From assembly GCA_026707285.1 (NCBI GenBank), contig JAPOXD010000048.1, positions 48,658 to 112,657 on the forward strand: 64,000 nucleotides of DNA, given 5' to 3'. Origin of the DNA: Chloroflexota bacterium (GTDB lineage: Bacteria; Chloroflexota; UBA11872). The notes beneath the pieces were generated by a model. It was not told the origin of the DNA and searched no databases. It saw only the letters and a list, made by a program, of their open reading frames with translations. The position numbers and the translations under genes were made by a program. This document shows positions 43,594-52,623 of this stretch, in pieces (the first letter of the stretch is position 1; every line of letters starts with the position of its first letter).

Positions 43594-44769
43594 ATGCATC
43601 CGCTGACGTTCGCCGATCAAGAGCTCACAGACCTCCGCGGCAAGGGCCTCTGGCGGCCCCTGCGCGTCCTGGAGTCCCCACAAGGTCCGCGGATTCGCAT
43701 CGGCGGGGACGACCTGCTGAACATGTCGTCGAACGACTATCTCGGGCTGGCCAACGACCCGCAGATGCGCGCCGCCGCCCAGGCAGCGGTGGACGAGTTT
43801 GGCGCGGGCGCCGGAGCGGTGCGCACCATCGCCGGGACGATGGATATCCACGAGGCGCTCGAGCGCGAGATTGCCGAGTGGAAGGGCGTGGAAGCGACAC
43901 TGGTCCTGCAATCGGGCTTCGCCGCCAATCTGGGCGCGGTGGCGTCGCTGGTGGGTCGCGACGACGTGATCCTCAGCGACGAGCTCAACCACGCCAGCAT
44001 CATCGACGCCTGCCGGCTCAGCCGCGCCACGGTGCGCCGCTTCGCCCATAGCGACGCGGATTCGCTGCGTACCGAGCTGCGGCAATGCGGGAGCTATCCG
44101 CGCAAGCTGGTGGTGACCGACGGGGTGTTCAGCATGGACGGGGACATCGCGCCGCTGCCCGATTTTGTCGAGGTTGCGGAGGAGTTCGGTGCGATGGTGA
44201 TGGTGGACGACGCCCACGGCAGCGGCGTGCTCGGGCGGGGCGGGCGCGGCACGGTGGATCACTTCGGCCTGAAGGGGCGCGTCCACGTGCAGATGGGCAC
44301 GCTGTCCAAGGCCATCGGGTCGATGGGCGGCTATCTGGCCGGTTCGCAAACCCTGCGCGACTACCTGATCCATCATGCGCGTCCGTTTCTGTTTTCGACT
44401 TCGCATCCGCCGGCCGTGGTCGGCGCCACACGGGCCGCCATCGCGATCCTGTCGCGTGAGCCGCAGCGGGTGGAACGCCTCTGGGAGAACGCCCGGCATT
44501 TCAAGGCCGGCCTGGCGGACCTCGGACTGAACACAGGACGCAGCGAGACGCCGATCACGCCGGTGATCGTGGGCGAGGCAGAGGCGGCCCACGCCTTGAG
44601 CGACAAACTCCGCAGTCTTGGGATATTCGTCCAGAGCGTCGCGTTTCCCACGGTGGCTCGCGACGCCGCCCGCGTGCGCGTGATGGTGAGCGCCGCCCAC
44701 AGCCGCGACGACCTGGATGAGGCCATCCGCGCGTTTGCCGAGGCAGCCGCCGATCTTGGCCTCAACTGA
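43594..44769 (+). CDS. kbl: Alpha-oxoamine synthase (glycine C-acetyltransferase/BioF type)
   Basis: This 391-residue PLP enzyme of the KBL/BioF/HemA family has the cofactor lysine at Lys239 (TLSKAIGSMGGY), His133 (LNHASIIDAC), and Asp205/Asp206 with His208 (VDDAHGS). The segment GFAANLGAVASLVGRDDVILSDELNHASIID resembles 2-amino-3-ketobutyrate CoA ligase more than biotin synthase relatives. No biotin or threonine dehydrogenase gene is adjacent, so the exact thioester substrate remains open. The symbol is a best guess. Confidence 0.75.
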   Translation: MHPLTFADQELTDLRGKGLWRPLRVLESPQGPRIRIGGDDLLNMSSNDYLGLANDPQMRAAAQAAVDEFGAGAGAVRTIAGTMDIHEALEREIAEWKGVEATLVLQSGFAANLGAVASLVGRDDVILSDELNHASIIDACRLSRATVRRFAHSDADSLRTELRQCGSYPRKLVVTDGVFSMDGDIAPLPDFVEVAEEFGAMVMVDDAHGSGVLGRGGRGTVDHFGLKGRVHVQMGTLSKAIGSMGGYLAGSQTLRDYLIHHARPFLFSTSHPPAVVGATRAAIAILSREPQRVERLWENARHFKAGLADLGLNTGRSETPITPVIVGEAEAAHALSDKLRSLGIFVQSVAFPTVARDAARVRVMVSAAHSRDDLDEAIRAFAEAAADLGLN

Positions 44770-44871
44770 GGGGCGCGTAGCGGGGACGAATGTCGGGGAT
44801 CTCAGCGCACATCGAACGTCAACCGCCGGTTCAAGGTCGATACTCGACACCCGGGGAGGCGGAGTAACCCG

Positions 44872-45990
44872 GTGCTAGAATCCCGCTCACCTGCGACGGA
44901 GGACTTGCCGGCGGTGGCCGATCAGCTCGATGAGCTCCGGCGCGCGGTGGACGCGTCGGATGATGAGTTGGTTCGGCTGCTGAGCGAGCGGGCGGGCGTG
45001 GTCCGCCGCATCGGCATCCTTAAATCCGCGGCCTCGAGCCCGTCATATTCGCCAGACCGTGAGCGCGCGATCCTGGACCGCGTCGCGGCCAACAACCCCG
45101 GTCCCCTGAGCGGGGCGAACATCCGCGACATCTTTCGCGAAATCATCTCCGCGTGCCGCAGCCTCGAAGAGCCCGAGCGCGTGGTGTTTCTCGGGCCCGC
45201 CTACACCTTCAGCCATGAGGCCGCGCGCGCCAACTTCGGACGCTCCGCGGACTATCTTCCCGCCGAGTCGTTTCGTGAGGTCTTTGCTCATGTCGAACGT
45301 GGCGACGCGGCGTATGGCCTCGTCCCGGTCGAAAACTCAACCAGCGGAACCATTGGGGAGACCCTGGATCTGTTTTCCGAACACGATGTGGCGATTTGCG
45401 GGGAAGTGGTGGTACCGATTTCGCACAACCTCATCGCCACAGCCATCGAAGACACCTACGAGACGGTCTTTTCGCACGCCCAGGCTCTGCACCAGTGCCG
45501 CGACTGGCTGGCGCAACAATTGCCGGCGGCAACCCGACACGAGGTGGCCAGCACGTCGGAGGCGGCCCAGCGCGCGAGCGGCCAGCCCGGAACGGCTGCC
45601 ATCGGCACCGTGGCCGCCGCCGAGGCCTATGGACTGACGGTGGTGCGGAGCCACATCCAGGACCTTGCGGCCAACCGGACCCGCTTTTACGTGATCGCGC
45701 GCCGGCCCGCGAGCCGCACCGGGAAAGACCGGACCGCGCTGCTCGTTTCCATCCGCGACCGCGTGGGAGCGCTGCACGACATGCTGGGCATGCTGCGCAG
45801 CCACGACGTGAACCTGAACTTCATTCAGTCGCGCCCATCCCGTATCAAGCCCGGCGACTACCTGTTCTTCCTCGAACTGACCGGGCACCCGGACGACCCG
45901 AACGTGGTTCAAGCGCTGGCCGAGCTTGCCCGGACGAGCGTGCTCGCGCGCGTGCTCGGCGCCTGGCCGGTCAGCGCGGCGCCTGACTAG
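44872..45990 (+). CDS. pheA: Bifunctional chorismate mutase/prephenate dehydratase
   Basis: This 372-residue bifunctional enzyme joins the two phenylalanine-branch steps. Residues about 15-95 form an AroQ-type chorismate mutase helix bundle, and 104-285 the dehydratase (FLGPAYTFSHEAA and GLVPVENSTSGTIGETLDLF). The TRF motif is in ANRTRFYVI, and a C-terminal ACT domain from about 293 carries VGALHDMLGMLR and QSRPSR for phenylalanine feedback. The GTG start follows GGAGGCGGAG. A DUF951 gene on the opposite strand overlaps its end by four bases. Confidence 0.93.
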   Translation: MLESRSPATEDLPAVADQLDELRRAVDASDDELVRLLSERAGVVRRIGILKSAASSPSYSPDRERAILDRVAANNPGPLSGANIRDIFREIISACRSLEEPERVVFLGPAYTFSHEAARANFGRSADYLPAESFREVFAHVERGDAAYGLVPVENSTSGTIGETLDLFSEHDVAICGEVVVPISHNLIATAIEDTYETVFSHAQALHQCRDWLAQQLPAATRHEVASTSEAAQRASGQPGTAAIGTVAAAEAYGLTVVRSHIQDLAANRTRFYVIARRPASRTGKDRTALLVSIRDRVGALHDMLGMLRSHDVNLNFIQSRPSRIKPGDYLFFLELTGHPDDPNVVQALAELARTSVLARVLGAWPVSAAPD

Positions 45991-46211
45991 CTCGGTTTCG
46001 CAGTCTCGGCGCTGAGCCGCGGATGCAGGCGGCGCGCCAACTCGCGGCGCGCCAGAAAGATCCGGCGACCGCAGCCGACGCAGCGGAGCCCCACGTCGCC
46101 GCCCACCCGGGTCACGGTCCAGGTGTCGGCGCCGCACGGATGCGCCTTGCGCATGCGCACCGTTTCTCCGACGGTGAACTGGGGAACGTCAGGCGACGTT
46201 GCCTCCGTCAC
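45987..46211 (-). CDS. DUF951 family protein
   Basis: This 74-residue protein matches the DUF951 family: VGETVRMRKAHPCGADTWTV, then VGLRCVGCGRRIFLARREL. Conserved HPCG and CxxCGRR suggest a zinc-binding or OB-like small domain. Its ATG overlaps the stop of pyrF by four bases, so it is coupled to pyrimidine synthesis. Its molecular role is unknown in characterised bacteria, and the pairing may be informative. Confidence 0.85.
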   Translation of the reverse strand: MTEATSPDVPQFTVGETVRMRKAHPCGADTWTVTRVGGDVGLRCVGCGRRIFLARRELARRLHPRLSAETAKPS

Positions 46212-47083
46212 GTGGATCGGGCGACGTTGATGCGGTCGCGCAGCTCTTGCACGGCGGCACGGGTCGCGAGCACGTAGTCACCATCGGCTGACGCCCAGAG
46301 CGCGGAGCGCCCGGCATTGATGAGCACGCCGGCAGGCGCATCACCAAATCCGGCGCGCACGACGGATTCCAAGTCACCGCCTTGGGCGCCGACGCCCGGC
46401 GCCAGCAACGGGACGGTCGGCGCCGCGGCACGCACGCGGCGCACGTCGACCGCCCGAGTGGCGCCGACGACTGCCCCCAGGTTGCCCGACTCCGCCCGCG
46501 ACTGGATTTCGCCGGCCAGGCGCACGAACAGCGGATCCGCGTCCCGCGAACCACCCTGAACGGCGTCCGCGTCGGGATTGCTGCTGCGCGCCCACACAAA
46601 CACGCCACGCGTTGGATCGCCGAGCATGGGATCAACGGTTTCCCAGCCGCCGTAGACATCGACGGTCACCGCGTCGGCGTCGAATTCATCGAACGCCGCG
46701 CGAGCGTACTGCTCCATGGTGTCCGAGACGTCGCCGAACTTTCCATCGAGGATCACGATGGCGCGATGATCGATATGTTCAATGATGTCGGTAAGCAGCC
46801 GTATCCCATCGGATCCCATGGCAAGATAAAACGCAAGATTAGGCTTGAAGGCCGACACATCTTCAACCGATGCGTCAACAATGTTTCGCAGGAATCTCTC
46901 TGCGCCCTCGACGGTGTGAGGGATGTTGCGCGGCAGCTGCCGGAGCAAAACATCCAGGCCGAGGCAGACCCACGACTGCTTGGCCTCAGCCTGGGCCCAC
47001 AGCCTTGCCGAGAAATCCGGTGGGTCAATGGAATCGCTGAGCGCTTCGGACTGATCGGCCGCCGGCCGTGGTCGATGACTCAT
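46208..47083 (-). CDS. pyrF: Orotidine 5'-phosphate decarboxylase, type 2
   Basis: This 291-residue decarboxylase is the final enzyme of UMP synthesis. The catalytic D-x-K-x-x-D motif is D113-K115-D118 (ILDGKFGDVSDT), preceded by the Lys80 and FKPNLAFY strand. VFVWARSSNPDADAVQ and LAPGVGAQGGD match the type 2 (longer) form. The ATG at 47083 opens MSHRPRPAAD; the frame runs further but without similarity. The coupled DUF951 gene follows on the same strand. Confidence 0.92.
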   Translation of the reverse strand: MSHRPRPAADQSEALSDSIDPPDFSARLWAQAEAKQSWVCLGLDVLLRQLPRNIPHTVEGAERFLRNIVDASVEDVSAFKPNLAFYLAMGSDGIRLLTDIIEHIDHRAIVILDGKFGDVSDTMEQYARAAFDEFDADAVTVDVYGGWETVDPMLGDPTRGVFVWARSSNPDADAVQGGSRDADPLFVRLAGEIQSRAESGNLGAVVGATRAVDVRRVRAAAPTVPLLAPGVGAQGGDLESVVRAGFGDAPAGVLINAGRSALWASADGDYVLATRAAVQELRDRINVARST

Positions 47084-47140
47084 GCTCGCCGGCAATGGTA
47101 GCCTATCGGCCACCAAACCAATCGCAGCGGGTGCGCGCCG

Positions 47141-47371
47141 GTGGACCTCCGCAGGCTATTCCGAAAATCCCCGGCGCCCAACGAGTGGCCGATCCGCCAC
47201 ACCATCAAGGTGATGCCAAGGGAGACGCTGCGGACGATCGCCGAGCGCGAATATGGCGACCAGCATCAATGGGAGATTATCTTCGAACGCAACAAGTGGC
47301 GATTTGACGGCGAGGATCCTCAGGCGATTTATCCCGGCATGGATCTCGATATCCCGGAACCCGCGGCTTAG
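47141..47371 (+). CDS. LysM domain protein
   Basis: This 76-residue protein is almost a single LysM domain: IRHTIKVMPRETLRTIAERE, then QWEIIFERNK, then IYPGMDLDIPEPAA, the usual pattern of peptidoglycan- and chitin-binding repeats. It has no signal peptide, so it is either exported by another route or acts inside the cell. It starts at a GTG 57 bases from the divergent pyrF start, and its stop is 15 bases from the tRNA-Leu 3' end. The role is inferred. Confidence 0.75.
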   Translation: MDLRRLFRKSPAPNEWPIRHTIKVMPRETLRTIAEREYGDQHQWEIIFERNKWRFDGEDPQAIYPGMDLDIPEPAA

Positions 47372-47386
47372 GGCTAGGTCAACGTT

Positions 47387-47474
47387 TGGTGCCGAAGGTC
47401 GGGATCGAACCGACACGAGGAGTTACCTCACTGGTTTTTGAGACCAGCGCGTCTACCAATTCCGCCACTTCGGC
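47387..47474 (-). tRNA. tRNA-Leu (CAA)
   Basis: The minus strand folds as a class II tRNA with acceptor GCCGAAG / CTTCGGC, an A discriminator and an encoded CCA. The anticodon stem CTGGT / ACCAG holds the loop CTCAAAA, giving CAA, which reads UUG. A long variable arm is present. The T loop TTCGATC is conserved. Confidence 0.93.
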
Positions 47475-47477
47475 GCG

Positions 47478-47554
47478 TGGCAGGAGTGGAGGGACTCGAA
47501 CCCCCGACCTACGGTTTTGGAGACCGTTGCTCTAGCCAACTGAGCTACACTCCT
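47478..47554 (-). tRNA. tRNA-Trp (CCA)
   Basis: The minus strand folds with acceptor AGGAGTG / CACTCCT, a G discriminator and an encoded 3' CCA. The anticodon loop CTCCAAA between ACGGT and ACCGT gives CCA, the tryptophan anticodon. The T arm TTCGAGT is standard. Only three bases separate it from tRNA-Leu, so the two are likely made from one precursor. Confidence 0.93.
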
Positions 47555-47971
47555 CTGCCGGGTTCACGGTAGCACAGGATCGGCGCGCGGCGGTCACGAA
47601 TTCCGGCATCGCGCGAGCCCTAGAATCCACCGGCAACGTGTACCCGCATGGATGCCATTGGCGATGCCAACGGGGCGAAGTCACCGTCAAACTTGGTCGC
47701 TGGGTCATTGATCGATCGAAGCCGAAAGCTGAGCTCAATCGCGTGAGGTGTCCAGCTAGACCTCGAGTCGTTCCCGGCCTGGATTCCCGTCTTCGCGGGA
47801 ATGACGAGCAAATATTGTGCGGCAATGAACCTGATCTTTGTCATTGACCACGCGTGCACGAGCAAACGAGAAAGAATCGTCGCTCATAGCTCGCCGAATA
47901 GTGGACTCTCCGTACGTCAAACAGCATCCGCGGTAATCACTTTCCTGGACTGCGCTTTGCCTAGATGCGAG
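47555..47971. other. Intergenic stretch with one family A repeat
   Basis: These 417 bases lie upstream of the tRNA pair and downstream of the 47972 gene's stop. Apart from the repeat at 47780 nothing convincing was seen; tRNA promoters were not resolved. Confidence 0.5.
47780..47806 (+). repeat. Dispersed palindromic repeat, family A (copy 7)
   Basis: TGGATTCCCGTCTTCGCGGG followed by AATGACG, identical to copy 3 in the shared 27 bases. Confidence 0.8.
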
Positions 47972-48922
47972 CTATTGGTCTTGCATCCAGCGCTGATACT
48001 CGGTCCAAATGTCGCCTGCCCCCTTGTCCGGCTTGAAGACGATGCGGCCGTTCCAGCGATATGCCGCGCCAACCTGGCAGTTCTTCATCACGATGCCGAA
48101 ATCCCAAGCGGGATTGCGCGGACCGCCGCCGGTCGGCTGGATGGCGAAGCGCAAGTGGTCGTCCGTGCGGAGCATCAGGGCCAGCGCCATGTTCCGCCAG
48201 CAACCGAACATCACGGGCTCGGCAAAGCGCATCGGTTGGATGTTGTGCAACAGGCGTCCGGCCGGATCGGGCTCGTTGGGCAACAACGACGCTTCCCGCT
48301 CCGCGGCGAATGCCCGTGCATCGTGCGGCGGCTCGGCCAGCGTCGCCGCCCAGTCACTCTCCGCCCCCGGCTGCGTCCGGGCGCGAACGTACGTGGTCTT
48401 GACCTCGGGCCGCCGGATGTAGCAGGCCCAAAAGAGGCCCACCCAATCGCCGGTGAACGCCCCCGGATGGGGGCAGATCTCGGTTTCCAGGTCGATGTAG
48501 TGCGGCGCCACGAGCTCGAAGGTCGTCCGCACGTCGACGCGTTGCGGCGGTTGGACGCGGGTCTCCAAGACGACGGTGGATTCGTCCACGCGCGTGAGCC
48601 TGCTGGGCGTTGGCTGACTGCCAGGGCGTCCGTCAATCCAGCGCGGCCGAAACGACGATCCCTCGGCGTCATAGACAAACTCGAAGTTCAGTCCGCTTCC
48701 GCCGGCCACGCCGAAGATGTTCTCCGCCGGGCCGTGACGGCTGAACAGCTGTCGAATGCCGTTGTAGCCGGTGTAGCGGTCGAAGCGGTATGGGCCGTCT
48801 TCGAACGTGCCGTCCTTGATCGCGGCCATGCGAGCGTCGTCCCGAGTTGGAGGGTCGGCAGCGTCGGCGTTGTCGACGACCTCGACGACCAGATCACCGG
48901 CGGTGAGAAACTGAGTACCCAT
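47972..48922 (-). CDS. Hypothetical protein divergent from the putative glycan locus
   Basis: This 316-residue protein with an ATG at 48922 lacks a recognised family and a signal peptide. It opens with TAGDLVVEVVDN, then has GVAGGSGLNFEFVYD and long stretches of alternating hydrophobic residues, so an all-beta sugar-binding or mutarotase-like fold is possible. HYIDLETEICPHP and FWACYIRRPE contain cysteines and histidines that could be functional. It is transcribed away from the paralogue pair, with 91 bases between starts. The role is unknown. Confidence 0.65.
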   Translation of the reverse strand: MGTQFLTAGDLVVEVVDNADAADPPTRDDARMAAIKDGTFEDGPYRFDRYTGYNGIRQLFSRHGPAENIFGVAGGSGLNFEFVYDAEGSSFRPRWIDGRPGSQPTPSRLTRVDESTVVLETRVQPPQRVDVRTTFELVAPHYIDLETEICPHPGAFTGDWVGLFWACYIRRPEVKTTYVRARTQPGAESDWAATLAEPPHDARAFAAEREASLLPNEPDPAGRLLHNIQPMRFAEPVMFGCWRNMALALMLRTDDHLRFAIQPTGGGPRNPAWDFGIVMKNCQVGAAYRWNGRIVFKPDKGAGDIWTEYQRWMQDQ

Positions 48923-49013
48923 GTGTGGCCCGATGCGTTGGAGTCGTTGTTGGCATAGCGTCTGATAGGCTTCGCCGTCAACTGGTGGCCCGCGCGAGCG
49001 AGGGAGTTGCGCC

Positions 49014-50819
49014 GTGGCTGAGGATGAGCACGACCGCTACGCGGACCGATGGCTCGCCAGCGCACCCGTCTATCTGACCGACCTGGACCGGTGCGAGCCG
49101 GCAGCGGCTCTGGTTGACGTTCCGGCCCTGCGGCACTGGCGCAAGCTGGCCTACACCACCGACGACCTGGAAGGCACGATGCTGCTGGCCGGCCCGCAGA
49201 CCGCGGCGCCGACCGTCACCTATCCGCTCGAAGCGTCGGGCTGGCATGCCATTTCGGTTGGACTCGTGCGATGCCATGCCGGAGGCCACCACGCCCGGTA
49301 CAGCGAGCTCGAGGTTCGGCTCACCGACGATCAGGTGTCGACGATGCTGACTCTCCCCTCACTGGCGGATCACTATCCCGACGAGCCCATGCCGGAGCAC
49401 CGGGAAGTGGCGGAGCTGTTTTGGAAATGCGCGGAGCTGGACGGGCAACAGCTCGAGCTGGGTCAGCCGGCGGCCCGCCTGAAGTCCGGCGACGAGCACG
49501 CGTCGTTTGCCTGCGGCGCGGTGCACGTGGCGTATATCAAGCTCGTGCCGCTGACCGACGACGAGGCGGCCGATGTCGAGGCGGATCGGCAGCGAGCCGA
49601 CACCAAGCGACTGTTCGCGCACAACGACTCCCACGGGCCCCATTGGGTTTGGCGGCTGACGACGGCGGACGAGATTCGCCGCGAGATCGAGCCCTATCGC
49701 GACACCGACTTCAGCCGCATGTATTGGGAAGCCGGGGGCGGCGACGAGGTCCGCTACTTCTCGAAGATCGCGCACATCCCGACGATCGAGGAGGTGCAGG
49801 ACTTCAATCGCCGCGGCGACCGGCTCCATGCCGAGAGCTGGCGCATATTCCGCGATGCGGGGATCGACCCGTTTGCCGTCGCGGTGGAGCACACCCACGA
49901 GCTCGGCATGGAGTTTCACGCGGCCTGGCGAGTTTCGGGGTTCCACTACCCGCCGCCAATCGACCACAACAACTTTGGCGATACGTTCTACGACCGCCAC
50001 CCAGAGTGGCGCGGCGAGGACCGCCGGGGCCGGCGCACGCCGATCATGGCCTACACCTACGAGGGTGTGCGCCAGTTCGCGGTTTCCCTGTTTCGCGAAA
50101 TGACAAAATACCCGATCGACGGCGTGTGTCCGCTCTTCAATCGGCGTCTGCCGCTGGTGGAGTACGAGCCGCCGTTGGTGGAAGGATTCAAGCGCGAGTT
50201 CGGCGCCGATCCGCGCGAGCTGGACGAGCGCGATCCAACCTGGCTGGCCTATCGCTCGCGCGTCCTCACCCAGTTCATGCGCGAGCTGCGGCAGGCGATG
50301 GACGACGTAAGCCGCGAGCAGGGGCGGTCGACGCCGATTGCGGTGTCGGCCGTCGTTGAAGGCACCGAGGCCGACAACGCCTTCTTCGGCTGCGATCTGA
50401 AGACTTGGGCGCGGGAGGGTCTCGTCGACACACTGATTCCCTACGTCTCCGACTGGGAATCGCGCGGCTCCGTGGCGTTTTGGTCCGACGCACGGGACCT
50501 GGATTATTTCCTGGATGCGGTCGACGGCACGTCGTGCCTGCTGGCGCCGAACGTGATGCCGCGCCGGATGAGTCCCGAGGACTTTCGCCGACGGGCCGCC
50601 ACGATCTACGGCGCGGGCGTCGAGCACTTATTCTTCTGGGACTGCGCGGGCGGCCACGGACGCGCGAACTACCGCCCGATGTGGAACGCGGTGCGGCGCC
50701 TGGGCCACGTGGACGAGGTGCTGGCCTGGAGCCGCGACGGCGAGCCGGCGTTGGGCTGGATCTCGTCCGACCTGCGAAGCGTGGGCGGCTGGAGCACGGC
50801 GTACGCCGATGCCGGGTAG
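49014..50819 (+). CDS. Putative TIM-barrel glycoside hydrolase-like protein, copy 1
   Basis: This 601-residue protein lacks an exact family assignment. Residues about 1-200 look beta-rich, ending in AYIKLVPL. From about 200 on, helix/strand alternation and segments FAHNDSHGPHWVW, MEFHAAWRVSGFHYPPP, IDGVCPLFNRRLPLVEYEPP and EGLVDTLIPYVSDWE suggest a TIM barrel related to the family-10-like glycosidase group. Acidic residues at barrel strand ends (RLPLVEYEPP, VLAWSRDGEP) are candidate catalysts. It is the first of four co-directional genes; a paralogue follows with its start eight bases later. The hydrolase role is an inference. Confidence 0.62.
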   Translation: MAEDEHDRYADRWLASAPVYLTDLDRCEPAAALVDVPALRHWRKLAYTTDDLEGTMLLAGPQTAAPTVTYPLEASGWHAISVGLVRCHAGGHHARYSELEVRLTDDQVSTMLTLPSLADHYPDEPMPEHREVAELFWKCAELDGQQLELGQPAARLKSGDEHASFACGAVHVAYIKLVPLTDDEAADVEADRQRADTKRLFAHNDSHGPHWVWRLTTADEIRREIEPYRDTDFSRMYWEAGGGDEVRYFSKIAHIPTIEEVQDFNRRGDRLHAESWRIFRDAGIDPFAVAVEHTHELGMEFHAAWRVSGFHYPPPIDHNNFGDTFYDRHPEWRGEDRRGRRTPIMAYTYEGVRQFAVSLFREMTKYPIDGVCPLFNRRLPLVEYEPPLVEGFKREFGADPRELDERDPTWLAYRSRVLTQFMRELRQAMDDVSREQGRSTPIAVSAVVEGTEADNAFFGCDLKTWAREGLVDTLIPYVSDWESRGSVAFWSDARDLDYFLDAVDGTSCLLAPNVMPRRMSPEDFRRRAATIYGAGVEHLFFWDCAGGHGRANYRPMWNAVRRLGHVDEVLAWSRDGEPALGWISSDLRSVGGWSTAYADAG

Positions 50820-50826
50820 CGCGAGC

Positions 50827-52587
50827 ATGGATCGCCACACCGACCGCTGGCTCACCGGTTCGCCGGTGTATCTGGCGGACCTCGACCGCTGCCTGCCCGC
50901 CGACGCCATGAACCCCGCGCCTGCCTTGCGGCGCTGGCGCACGCTGCCGTTCACGGCGGAGGCCTGCGCCGGGACGATGCTGCTGGCCGGTCCCGAAACC
51001 GCGGCGCCCGACGTCACCTATCCCCTCGATGTCGCGGGCTGGCACGCGATTTCGATCGGCGTCTTTGCCGAAATGCGCGGCGAAAGCCGCGCGCTGCGCG
51101 CCCGGCTCACGGGCGAGCCGTCGTTCACGTACCTGGCGACGCATCCGGACGAGGGCACGTTTCAGGCCGAGCACCTGCTGGAGCGCTTCTGGAAGATTGC
51201 GGATCTCACGGATCGGCAGATCGAGTTGGGACAGATCAGCCCCCGCGTGGGGTCCGGTGACGAGGCGGGTTCGTTCGTCTGCACGCCGGCGAACATCGCG
51301 TATATCAAGCTGGTTCCGCTGTCACCGGCCGAGGTGGAAGCGCACCTGGCCGACGAGGCCCGCACCGACCGGCGGCGGCTGTTCGCGCACAACGACGCCC
51401 ACGGCTATATCTGGAATGGCGGGCCGCTCACGGTCGAAGAGATCCAGAGCGAGGTCGCGCCGTTCGCCGACTCGGACGTGGCGCGGATCTACTGGGAGGG
51501 CGCCGTCGGCGATCTGACGTTCTATCCGTCGGCCATCGGCCACATGCCGACGGCCGACGGCGTGGAGGACTTCATTCGCGTCGGGGATCACACGCACGCG
51601 CGTGCCTGGCGGCACTTTCGCGATGAGGGCATCGATCCGCTGCGCATCGCCGCCGAGACCGCGCGGTCCGTTGGGATTGAGCTGCACGTCTCATACCGCG
51701 TCGCCGGCTTTCACTTTGCGGCGCCGATCTACGACTCGTGGAACGCCGGAGGGTTCTACCTGGACCACCCCGAGCTCCGCTGCGTGACACGCGACGGCCA
51801 TCCGGCGCCACGGCTGTCGTACGCCTACCCCGAGACGCGGGAGCTGGTGATCTCGCTCTTGCGCGAGATGGCGAGCTATCCGGTCGATGGCGTGGCGCTG
51901 CTGTTCAATCGCCGCCCGCCGTTGCTGGAGTACGAGCCGCCGCTGGTGGAGGGATTCGAGGCGCAGTTCGGCGTGGACCCCCGCACACTGGACGAGCGCG
52001 ACGAGCGCTGGCTGCGATTTCGCGCCGGATTCCTGACCACGTTCATGCGCGAGTTGCGCGCCGGACTGGACGCGACGGATCGGGAGCTGGGGCGCAGCAA
52101 ACCCACCCAGATCTCGGCCGTCGTGCTGAGCAGCGAAGCCGAGAACCTCTACCGCGCCATCGACCTTCGCACGTGGGTCGCGGAAGGCCTGGTGGACACG
52201 GTGATTCCCTACAGCTCGGCGCCGAACCTTGACAGCGGCGCCGAAGCCTGGGGCGACCCGGCGTCCATCGAGTTCTTCACCGAGCTGGTGAGCGGCACCG
52301 ACTGCGTGCTGGCGCCGAACCTGATGCCGCGCTACGTGCCCCCGGCTGAACTGCGACGGCGCGCGCGCGAGCTCTACGACGCCGGCGTGACGCACTTCTT
52401 TGCCTGGGATGCCGTGATGCTCGGTGGGCGCGCAGTTTTCAACGACTATTGGGACGCGCTGCGCCGGCTGGGCCATCACGACGAGATCACGTCCTGGATC
52501 GAAGCGGGCGAGCCGTCCCTCGCCTCCACCACGATGCGTCTCCTGACGCTCGGCGACTGGGACATGTCCTACGCCACGCCGGGGTAG
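50827..52587 (+). CDS. Putative TIM-barrel glycoside hydrolase-like protein, copy 2
   Basis: This 586-residue paralogue of the preceding gene shares the N-terminal RWL-x-x-x-PVYL-x-DLDRC opening, VTYPLD-x-x-GWHAIS, the FAHND-x-HG block and FNRRPPLLEYEPPLVEGF. The ATG at 50827 aligns best with copy 1; an earlier ATG at 50809 overlaps its stop. Differences concentrate in the barrel loops (for example FHFAAPIYDSWNAGG instead of FHYPPPIDHNNFGD), which usually set substrate choice. Two diverged copies side by side suggest action on two related substrates or linkages. Confidence 0.62.
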   Translation: MDRHTDRWLTGSPVYLADLDRCLPADAMNPAPALRRWRTLPFTAEACAGTMLLAGPETAAPDVTYPLDVAGWHAISIGVFAEMRGESRALRARLTGEPSFTYLATHPDEGTFQAEHLLERFWKIADLTDRQIELGQISPRVGSGDEAGSFVCTPANIAYIKLVPLSPAEVEAHLADEARTDRRRLFAHNDAHGYIWNGGPLTVEEIQSEVAPFADSDVARIYWEGAVGDLTFYPSAIGHMPTADGVEDFIRVGDHTHARAWRHFRDEGIDPLRIAAETARSVGIELHVSYRVAGFHFAAPIYDSWNAGGFYLDHPELRCVTRDGHPAPRLSYAYPETRELVISLLREMASYPVDGVALLFNRRPPLLEYEPPLVEGFEAQFGVDPRTLDERDERWLRFRAGFLTTFMRELRAGLDATDRELGRSKPTQISAVVLSSEAENLYRAIDLRTWVAEGLVDTVIPYSSAPNLDSGAEAWGDPASIEFFTELVSGTDCVLAPNLMPRYVPPAELRRRARELYDAGVTHFFAWDAVMLGGRAVFNDYWDALRRLGHHDEITSWIEAGEPSLASTTMRLLTLGDWDMSYATPG

Positions 52588-52623
52588 CACCGCCGTGCGG
52601 CAACCCGAACGAAGGCGTGTCGC

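Noticed and set aside
43594..44769. Naming the PLP enzyme bioF
   Set aside because: Nearby biotin genes are absent and the HASIID region looks more like the glycine C-acetyltransferase group, although the distinction is weak.
47387..47554. tRNA genes considered as an integration site for a mobile element
   Set aside because: No integrase, no duplicated tRNA 3' end and no shift in composition was seen on either side.
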